Source: JBDSGC01 sp046594105 (GTDB taxonomy: Bacteria > Acidobacteriota > Thermoanaerobaculia > Gp7-AA8). Taken from it: DNA of 36,212 nt. Position 1 is the stretch's first letter. Every line of letters begins with the position of its first letter. The DNA lies in assembly GCA_046594105.1 (NCBI GenBank), contig JBKJQB010000362.1, forward strand, positions 1 to 36,212. Direction: 5' to 3'. A program made the position numbers and the translations under genes. Below the pieces are notes generated by a model that did no database searches, was not told where the DNA came from, and was given only the letters and a program-made list of their open reading frames with translations. Positions 31,801 to 36,212 of the stretch are shown piece by piece.

Positions 31801-33328
31801 CCAGACCGTGCTTTCCACTGGACAGCGTGTCCCACTCGATGCTGATGCTGTAGGGTTGACCGGGTGTGAGAGCGTCCATTTGCGCGCGGTACGGGACGGA
31901 ATTTCCCTCGAGATAGTGAGCCGAGTTCGCATTCAGGTTCCCGTTTTGCCAGCCCGTGGTGCATGCCGTCGTGCACCCAACAGCACCATTGGCGAACTGC
32001 TCCAGCGGGATCGCGTCGGTGAAGGTCGTCGTGGCGACGGACTTCGACACGCTGCCCGTCGCCGTCAGCAGGAATGAGATTCCGGCATCGCCCGCATCGA
32101 CGGTGAACTGCTTGTTGGTGAAGTTGCCGGCGTCGTCTGCCACACTGCTGAAGGGCCCGTGAGTATCGATGTTGGGATCTTCCAGCAGCGTGAGCGTGAC
32201 GGTTTCGCCCGGCGTCCAGCCGGTGCCGCTCATGACCACGTTGGTTCCGGGGGAGTAGTCGGTCTTGTCGGTGGTGACCGTGGCGGCCGATGTTGCGAAG
32301 CCCACCACCGTCTTTCCTGCCGCTGCGTTCTTGGGGGCTCCGCCGATCATCAGGGCCAGGTGCGCTTTCGGCAGCTCGGTCATGGTGTAGCCGGCGTCGG
32401 CCACAGTCTCAGGAGAGCCGATGGACTGGCTGGCGGCGTGCAGTCTCGAGCCGCCTGCGCGGACCGCCACGTTGCGGGCGGGGGTGCTCAGCAGCTGGGA
32501 GAGCGGGGCTCCGACTTTCAGCAGACGAACGCGGGCGGTGAAGTAGCCGCCTTCGGTGTTGAACATTTCCATCGATGCTTCGTCGTCGCCCCCGATGACC
32601 TGCACTTTGCCGTCGGTCATCAGACGGAGATCAGGATGGACGCGCGCGGCGCCCATATTGCGCACACTGGAAACCTCACCCGCCTCAGGATCGAAAATCT
32701 CAGCGGACCGGAGTTGCTTGCCCTCGGCGCTGCTGCCGCCGGCGATCAGGATTCTGCCGTCGGCCAGCAACAATGCGGAGTGTTCGGAGCGTGGCGCGGA
32801 CAACCTTGCGCCGATCGCCTGGAACTCCCGTCCGTTGAAAATTTCGATCGAGCCTCGTTCGTCGCCTCCGATGACCACCACCTGTCCGTTCGGCAGGAGC
32901 GTGGCGGTGTGGCCGGCGCGGGGCTGGTCGAGATGCGCGCCGTACTGGAACGCTCCCGTGGCGGCATCGAAGACCTCGGTCGAATCGACGGCCAGGCCGT
33001 CGTGGATTCCGCCGATGATCAGCACGCGACCACCGCTGATCGCGGTGGCGCTGTGACGCGTTCGACTCTGTGTCAATGATCCCGTAGCGTCGAACAGCGA
33101 CGTGGCGGGATCGTAGATCTCCGCCTGCGCTACGCTCGACTTGCCATCGATGCCGCCGGCGACGAGGAGGCGTCCATCCGCGAGCAGCGTGGCCGTGTGG
33201 CCGGTGCGCGCGAAGTTCAACGTCATCGGCGCGCGCGAAGGGCTGAGCGCCGAACCTGTCACGTACAACGACGCAAAAATCAACACCAAGGCAAGGACCG
33301 ATACCGAGTAGCGCCTGGAAGTCGCCAT
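25826..33328 (-). CDS. Giant secreted Kelch / prealbumin-like / MBG-repeat protein (putative surface adhesin)
   Basis: 2500 aa. The ATG at 33328 has AGGGGA about 6 nt upstream and is followed by a signal peptide (MATSRRYSVSVLALVLIFAS). Regions: five Kelch/galactose-oxidase-like blades (about 30-330, RTGHTATLLADGRLLVAGG); an Ig-like segment from 358 (TDKTDYSPG); a beta region with three GCT...CxT motifs (440-640); two prealbumin-like domains ending CTFTNT and CTITNT (646-828); then about 16 MBG-type repeats of ~77 residues (828-2095, KTYGNADPALTYQIT...SSNYALTYVGANLTI); Calx-beta-like segments; and a C-terminal module GFITGGGYLILSNPAGSG...NFGFNVKY resembling post-COAP-1 domains (from ~2333). 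No LPxTG or PEP-CTERM anchor is seen. Adhesion or matrix role is inferred from architecture. The frame stays open upstream to 34291 but promoter and Shine-Dalgarno fix this start. Confidence 0.88.
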   Translation of the reverse strand: MATSRRYSVSVLALVLIFASLYVTGSALSPSRAPMTLNFARTGHTATLLADGRLLVAGGIDGKSSVAQAEIYDPATSLFDATGSLTQSRTRHSATAISGGRVLIIGGIHDGLAVDSTEVFDAATGAFQYGAHLDQPRAGHTATLLPNGQVVVIGGDERGSIEIFNGREFQAIGARLSAPRSEHSALLLADGRILIAGGSSAEGKQLRSAEIFDPEAGEVSSVRNMGAARVHPDLRLMTDGKVQVIGGDDEASMEMFNTEGGYFTARVRLLKVGAPLSQLLSTPARNVAVRAGGSRLHAASQSIGSPETVADAGYTMTELPKAHLALMIGGAPKNAAAGKTVVGFATSAATVTTDKTDYSPGTNVVMSGTGWTPGETVTLTLLEDPNIDTHGPFSSVADDAGNFTNKQFTVDAGDAGISFLLTATGSVSKSVATTTFTDAIPLEQFANGAVGCTTACTTGWQNGNLNANSAHYLEGNSVPYRAQMDALTPGQPYSISIEWDTLSSGKHGLDYLTSFDFSEGTANPCSGIGACTSTSFGTAAIARPTNAPSVFPAGQLLKVFNGSNVSATAYTYTSNAQGQTGITLSFTATKATAVVAWGGHIATRADWAPALAAVDINGSPYHMRLAGGSGNQDRSLSADAVVFPSSVTVNKSVPSGDTQSFAFTTGGPSLGATSFSLSGGGTRVFSNIQTFGNANTTITEAADSNYAPTVTCKDIALNTVVGSGSSSVGFPLPEGVDINCTFTNTKAKLIVKKVISGGPKTASDFQFQVNGGTAQAFSATGQIDLWVNAATYNVTEVPDADYNASYTNCSAVTLAAGQTQTCTITNTFKPTLTITASNASKIYGAALIFAGTEFTTTGLLAGDSVTSVTLTSTGAVTTAGFGTYPIVPSAATGTGLSKYQLVYVNGTLTVAKKAASVTPDAAGKIYGAADPTLSGTPSGFLASDGVTATYTRTAGETVTGGPYTISAALAPASALANYTITYNTAPFIISAKAASVTPNPASKIYGAAEPSPLTTGILTGFLPADNVTATYTRVAGETVAAGPYAITATLSPASVLSNYAITSNTAPFTIQKATPAISVPPASFVYDGQGHPASASASGVSGAVDGTFTFTYNGLTDLPLNVGSYTVVATFTSSNPNYDGNSGSGTITVTPATPSVVVSGGSFPYDGLSHSASATAIGVASATVTGGFTFTYNGSATAPTVAGSYPVVASFTSSNPNYTNASGGGSIVITKVALTVTADDQTRPFGVTNPTLTASFTGFVNSETLATSGVTGAPALTTSAVIASAPADYPISVATGTLSSNNYSFIFVNGKLTVTKATQAITFVQPASPATYNTTFTIAPFADSGLPVTVLASGSCTISGLTVTITSGTGTCTLTASQSGDNNFLPAADVVRTVQAAKAAATITVTPYNVTYDGAAHTATGSATGVGALNLSALLNLSGTTHTNAGPYLADVWSFAGNSNYSAANGTVDDNISKAAATITADAKTKTYADTDPALTYQITAGSLATGDAFTGSLTRVAGENVGPYAINQGTVALSSNYALTYVGANLTITARAATVVADAKSKTYGDVNPALTAVVSGAVNSDTINYTLATTAAQFSAVGGYPIAVTLGLNPNYSVTATNAVLTIGQKTATVVADAKSKTYGDVNPALTAVVSGAVNSDTIIYSLATTAAQSSAVGGYPIAVTLGLNPNYSVTSTDAVLTIGTRAVTITAGAKTKTYGNADPALTYQITTGSLATGDAFAGSLTRAAGENVGAYAITQGTVALSSNYALTYVGANLTITARAVTITADAKTKTYGNADPALTYQITAGTLATGDAFSGSLTRVAGENVGPYAINQGTVALSSNYALTYVGANLTITARAVTITADAKTKTYGNADLALTYQVTTGALVTGDAFTGSLTRDAGENVGSYAIKQGTVALSSNYALTYVGANLTITARAVTISADAKTKTYGNADPALTYQVTTGALVTGDAFTGSLTRDAGENVGSYAIKQGTVALSSNYALSYVGANLTVNSRLITFKADNITRIFGTSTPAFTYSASVGSVVNSDTFGTAVYTTSPTNPAVFVGTYTISLSGLANPNYTVSFDTGTLIINRRAITIGPSDGHTFTGPASAQYSDFATYVVTLQRVLGLLPAQSVTVTLGSGVSASAPVDPLTGIATVNLRLLEPTATSTLVAPGSKIVTLTFNDINPNFVAGAPSPTMTLTITQEDARATYTGDLFVSTGGGSTATITLSAVIKDITAVTGDPAFDSNAGDIRNAKVEFVDNDTSGRPVLCTGVVTLSGTDTKVATATCTYLVTLAPNADDWQKTVGIVVSNYYTDTTNGATTVVEVARGGTGFITGGGYLILSNPAGSGAGDVGSRNNFGFNVKYNKSGTNLQGHLNTIIRRGSSLFQVKVSAMTALTTCFYNTTTSTCTATQPAAATGYWKGVFDGKGVIQDVTNPLLPISIEGNATVHVEMSDVGEPGSGAVAPDTIRLMVKDKTGALYFSSSPTEQAITGGNLQVH
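27300..28910. repeat. Array of seven tandem MBG repeat units at DNA level (231/228 bp)
   Basis: Unit boundaries fall at 27300, 27531, 27762, 27993 (231 bp each), 28224, 28452 (228 bp each) and 28680-28910 (231 bp). The 231-bp units encode KTYGNADPAL...-type repeats; the two 228-bp units encode KSKTYGDVNPAL...-type repeats. Identity is very high: 27375-27466 and 27606-27697 are identical over 92 bp, which shows recent duplication or gene conversion inside the giant gene. Confidence 0.93.
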
Positions 33329-33429
33329 AAAAAATCCCCTTATTGTTCGTGGACCCGCTTGCTGAGAGTGAGTGGGCGAAATATACGAAAAGGGCAATCC
33401 GCTCCACCATTGGCCGGGGATATGTTTGG

Positions 33430-33448
33430 CTATACCCACCAGGTATAG
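33430..33448. promoter_or_regulatory. 19-bp palindrome CTATACC-N5-GGTATAG, candidate activator site
   Basis: Perfect 7-bp arms around CACCA. It is centred about 65 bp upstream of the transcript start inferred for the giant protein gene, where activators often bind. The spacing and dyad suit a dimeric regulator; which one is unknown. Confidence 0.45.
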
Positions 33449-33626
33449 ATCAGCGACCCTCCGCATCGTCGTGAAACGAGGTTTGCGCACGTCCGACGGA
33501 TCGTGTTTCGCCGAGGCGGGACCATCCGGCTCGCACCAATCGCGGGGCTGGAGGCGGCGGCGTCCCATCACCGTGCGCGCCGACTCTCCGCGGGCTGACT
33601 CTCCCTTGATCCCGGCTTTGCCGACC

Positions 33627-33655
33627 TTGCGGTGCTCCGGTCCGCCGGTCACAAT
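33627..33655 (+). promoter_or_regulatory. Candidate promoter for a leaderless hydrolase mRNA
   Basis: TTGCGG (33627-33632) and CACAAT (33650-33655) are separated by exactly 17 nt, and GTG 33662 begins 7 nt after the -10. No Shine-Dalgarno is present. Confidence 0.5.
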
Positions 33656-33661
33656 CGACCG

Positions 33662-35050
33662 GTGCTCGCTGCCCTGGCCATTGCCGCCGTCGTCGGCCAT
33701 CCTGCGCTCCCCGATACGTTTACCCCCTGCCTCCTCGAGGGCAGCAGACGCGCGGCTCGATGCGGGTCGGTCCTTGTCCGCGAGGATCGAGCCGATCCTT
33801 CTTCGCGCGTGATCGCTCTGCGAACGGTGATCTTTCCAGCGCAATCGCGAGCGCCGAGGCCCGATCCGATCCTGTTCATCGCCGGAGGCCCGGGCCAGGG
33901 GGCGGCGGCGCTCGGTGCGCTGGTGCTGCGCCTTCTGGAAGGCGTCGATCGCGATCGGGCGGTGATCCTGGTCGACGTGCGTGGAACCGGCGCTTCCAGT
34001 CCGTTGATCTGCCACGACACCGGACGGGTCATGCGCGGTGCGCGGAACGAATGGTTTGATCGCTGCCTCTCGTCGCTCACAGCGCGCGCCGATCTGCGCC
34101 AGTACACCACCACCAGTGTCGTCGCTGATCTCGAGGAGGTCCGGCTCGCGCTTGGCATCGAGCAGGTGAATCTGCTCGGCGTCTCCTACGGGACACGGGT
34201 GGCCGTGGAGTACCTGATCACCCACCCTTCCCACGTGCGCACCGCGATTCTTCGCGGCGCCGATCCGATGAATGGGAAGACGTTCCTGCATGCGGATCGG
34301 AACGCGGAGAGTTCCCTGCAGGCCATCGTGGCCGACTGCGAACGGGAACGCTCCTGCGCCATGGCCTTCCCCACTTTGCGACGGGAGCTGGCTTCCCTTC
34401 CTTCCCTCCTGGCAAAACAGGCCCGGGTCGTGGAGATCACCGATCCGCAGACTTCAAAGAAACGCATGCTGGACGCCGGGTATCCGCTTTTTCATGACCT
34501 GCTCTATGCGTTGATGCTCGACGAGGTGGGCCGTCGGGAAGTCCCTGCCATCATCCACCGCATGGCCACCGGTGGCGTGGCCGCGCTGGCCAGGTTGGCC
34601 GCGCAGTATCTGGGGGGATACGACGACGTCTCCGCCGGCCTGTATTACTCGGTGACCTGCGCGGAAGATGAACCGCGGCTCTCCTCGGCGGAACGGATGG
34701 AGATCGCCCTGCTGGAAACGGGAGTGGCTGTGCCTGACGACCGTTGTCGCCTGTGGCCACGCGCCGAGCCGTTGCCGCCGCCCATCGAGGTGAACAATCG
34801 CGGCGTCCCGGTGCTGGTCGTTTCCGGCGAAGACGATCCGGCCACGCCTCCGAAGGGAGCCGCGTCGCTCGCATCGAGACTCGGAGCGCAGCACATCGTG
34901 ATTCCCGCGGGATCGCACACTCCCCTGTTCCCCGGATGCGCCGCGCGGCTGGTGCGAGAGTTTCTGGATCAGGGATCATCGAAGGCGGTCGACGCCCGAT
35001 GCCTGATGTCGCGCAAGCATCAGGAGTTCATCGTGCGGCGCGGGAGATGA
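33662..35050 (+). CDS. Secreted alpha/beta hydrolase, TAP-like (S33 proline iminopeptidase/tripeptidyl aminopeptidase family)
   Basis: 462 aa from GTG 33662; GTG 33632 is an alternative that would add ten residues with more positive charge to the signal peptide (LAALAIAAVVGHPALPDTF). The core hydrolase features are ILFIAGGPGQG (oxyanion region), VILVDVRGTGASSPL, the nucleophile elbow LLGVSYGTRVAVEY (Ser), VLVVSGEDDPATPP (Asp) and PAGSHTPL (His). The C-terminal TAP-like domain and Cys residues suit a protein folded outside the cytoplasm. Members cleave N-terminal residues from peptides or hydrolyse esters; the substrate is not evident. The start is supported by a 17-nt-spaced promoter ending 6 nt before the GTG. 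It converges with the dienelactone hydrolase gene. Confidence 0.87.
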   Translation: MLAALAIAAVVGHPALPDTFTPCLLEGSRRAARCGSVLVREDRADPSSRVIALRTVIFPAQSRAPRPDPILFIAGGPGQGAAALGALVLRLLEGVDRDRAVILVDVRGTGASSPLICHDTGRVMRGARNEWFDRCLSSLTARADLRQYTTTSVVADLEEVRLALGIEQVNLLGVSYGTRVAVEYLITHPSHVRTAILRGADPMNGKTFLHADRNAESSLQAIVADCERERSCAMAFPTLRRELASLPSLLAKQARVVEITDPQTSKKRMLDAGYPLFHDLLYALMLDEVGRREVPAIIHRMATGGVAALARLAAQYLGGYDDVSAGLYYSVTCAEDEPRLSSAERMEIALLETGVAVPDDRCRLWPRAEPLPPPIEVNNRGVPVLVVSGEDDPATPPKGAASLASRLGAQHIVIPAGSHTPLFPGCAARLVREFLDQGSSKAVDARCLMSRKHQEFIVRRGR

Positions 35051-35093
35051 ACCATCGACCGCGCACAGGACTGGATGCTTCAGTGCGCCCGGC

Positions 35094-35834
35094 TCACAGC
35101 GTTCGCTGGAACAGCGAAAGGGCGATGCCCATAGAAGTCCTGGCCACCTCGCCGTCGTACCGGGCTCCCTCGTCGCGCATGAAGGCATGTTCCGCGTTCA
35201 GCTCGTGCCAGCTGAATCGCACCTTCGCTTCGGTCAGTGCGGCGTAGACCGCGGCCCGTCCTGCAGCCGGCACGTGCGGATCCTGCCGACCCCAGATCAT
35301 CACCAGTTCGCCCTGCATCTCGCCAGCGCGACGAAGCGTGTCGGCATTGCGGCCTTCCCCCAGCGTCCCGCTGTGAAGATCGGTGGGATAAAAACAGCAG
35401 GCACTGCGAATCCGAGGATCGAGAGCGGCGCGAAACGCGAGGTGTCCGCCAATGCAGAAGCCCACCGTTCCAAGGCGCCCGTTGCACCGCGGATCCTGAG
35501 CGAGCGCGTTCAGCACCACTCCGGCATCCTCGTCGAAGCTGGCCATTCGCGTTTTCTCTTTGTACGCATTGCCTTTGGTTTTTCCTTCCTCGTCGTACCC
35601 CAGCACCGTCCCCGGCGGTTCGTGCTGGTGATAAATCTCCGGCGCCATCACGACGTACCCGTGGCTGGCGAAGAGGGTCGAGAGGCGAACGATCGGGGCG
35701 GTCTGCTGAAAGATCTCCGGGTAGAGCAACAGACCGGGCCAGCGCTTCTCCTCATGATTCAAAGGCGCGTAAACATGCGTCCGCATGATGCCGCTGGGAG
35801 TCTCGAGGTCGCGATAGCCGGTCTGCACGATCAT
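35094..35834 (-). CDS. Dienelactone hydrolase family protein
   Basis: 246 aa from the ATG at 35834 with GGAGA about 9 nt upstream. The catalytic triad is Cys127 (VGFCIGGH), Asp185 (WGRQDPHVP) and His216 (NAEHAFMRDEGARYD). Glu40 in LLLYPEIFQQTAPI corresponds to the glutamate that holds the cysteine in its resting state in the family. True dienelactone hydrolases open dienelactone to maleylacetate in chloroaromatic breakdown, but no such pathway genes are present, so this member probably acts on another ester or lactone. No signal peptide, so cytoplasmic. The frame is open a little upstream but lacks a start with a ribosome site. Confidence 0.92.
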   Translation of the reverse strand: MIVQTGYRDLETPSGIMRTHVYAPLNHEEKRWPGLLLYPEIFQQTAPIVRLSTLFASHGYVVMAPEIYHQHEPPGTVLGYDEEGKTKGNAYKEKTRMASFDEDAGVVLNALAQDPRCNGRLGTVGFCIGGHLAFRAALDPRIRSACCFYPTDLHSGTLGEGRNADTLRRAGEMQGELVMIWGRQDPHVPAAGRAAVYAALTEAKVRFSWHELNAEHAFMRDEGARYDGEVARTSMGIALSLFQRTL

Positions 35835-36212
35835 GGATGGCTTCTCCGCGCAGAAGAATAAACCCTCGGAGTGGGAACAGCACCGACGCGCACCGTCCCG
35901 TTCTTCAACAGGTGCCGTGAAGGAACCCAATCGCGTGCGGTGGTGCAAACGGGATCGCCATCAGTACCTCTGATCGCGCCTCCGGCGCCACGACATAGCA
36001 TCTTCCAAAAGACCGTCGAACGCCGCCATGCACGCCCATCGAGAGTCCTTCTCCCCGCGCACGGGGAGAAGGTGCCGAAGGCGGATGAGGGCGCTCAACT
36101 CGACCAAACAAGACCCCTCCCGTTTCTCACATCAATCGCTGCGTCTCACGCAGTGCCCTCGCTCAGAGGCTGTGAAGAAATCCCCCAACCGTCATCGACC
36201 TTCGATTGCAGA
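35835..36212. other. Intergenic region at right edge of window
   Basis: No gene recognised. It contains a REP-like palindrome (36047-36072) and the small inverted repeat CTGCGTCTCACGCAG near 36140. A further gene may begin beyond the window. Confidence 0.5.
36047..36072. repeat. REP-like palindrome CCTTCTCCCC-N6-GGGGAGAAGG
   Basis: A perfect 10-bp stem with a GCGCAC loop, followed by TGCCGAAGGCGGATGAGGG. This extended string is a familiar dispersed intergenic repeat of many GC-rich bacterial genomes. Confidence 0.7.

Larger units (their letters stand above)
33329..33661. other. Intergenic region between giant protein gene and alpha/beta hydrolase
   Basis: It holds divergent promoters and a 19-bp palindrome (33430-33448). 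For the giant gene, TATATT on the minus strand (33385-33380) is a likely -10, giving a ~45-nt leader with the Shine-Dalgarno. I see no gene here. Confidence 0.6.

Noticed and set aside
33329..34291. 321-residue upstream extension of the giant protein
   Set aside because: It overlaps the hydrolase gene on the other strand; Shine-Dalgarno and signal peptide support the ATG at 33328.
35905..36111. Minus-strand frame at the right edge with PSAPSPRARGEG string
   Set aside because: The string is the translation of a known type of dispersed intergenic palindrome, not a gene.

Overview
The window is about 36 kb of GC-rich chromosomal DNA with no rRNA, tRNA, phage, plasmid, transposase or CRISPR locus that I can see. 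The gene content (PknB-type Ser/Thr kinase fused to a PD40 propeller, two large BNR/Asp-box exoproteins, S9 and S8 peptidases, a CPXCG zinc-ribbon protein, an MBG-repeat surface protein) fits an environmental Acidobacteriota-like bacterium. That placement is an inference from gene families; no marker gene fixes it.

Layout. 1-5511: two BNR/Asp-box propeller proteins, the first cut by the window edge, converge on a UUCG-loop terminator. 5719-10768: a secreted S9D-type glutamyl endopeptidase followed 25 bp later by a membrane Ser/Thr kinase with a propeller. 10829-12450: an atypical SDR whose stop overlaps the start of a CPBP intramembrane protease. 12527-15715: a secreted CARDB-like protein (minus), a 62-aa CPXCG protein and a secreted subtilase (plus). 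15833-20349, all minus: a GlpD-like flavoprotein, a DegT-type aminotransferase and a DUF2784 membrane protein in one tight operon, then a repeat-filled gap and a membrane-anchored AAA ATPase. 20487-22538, minus: a GNAT acetyltransferase and a MATE transporter, both with leaderless-looking starts. 22882-25304, plus: a membrane histidine kinase and a NarL-type regulator coupled by a 4-bp overlap. 25404-33328, minus: a 2500-aa Kelch/MBG-repeat secreted protein with a PilZ gene directly downstream. 33662-35834: a TAP-like alpha/beta hydrolase (plus) converging on a dienelactone hydrolase (minus).

The points most worth following are: (1) the giant MBG-repeat protein next to a PilZ gene, close to a two-component system, with near-identical 231-bp internal repeats that could recombine; (2) the GlpD-like/DegT pair, which could be an alcohol-to-ketone-to-amine cassette, because the GlpD-like protein has changed residues in the stretch that carries substrate-binding residues in true GlpD; (3) a recurring leaderless-promoter pattern, with a -10 hexamer 6-9 nt before the start codon and no Shine-Dalgarno; (4) a family of GCCGGCA...TGCCGGC palindromes and a 54-bp tandem duplication between genes.

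Most minus/plus shadow frames are open because of the high GC, so several genes here are easily over-extended at their 5' ends. I trimmed starts using Shine-Dalgarno, promoter and domain evidence and say so in each entry.
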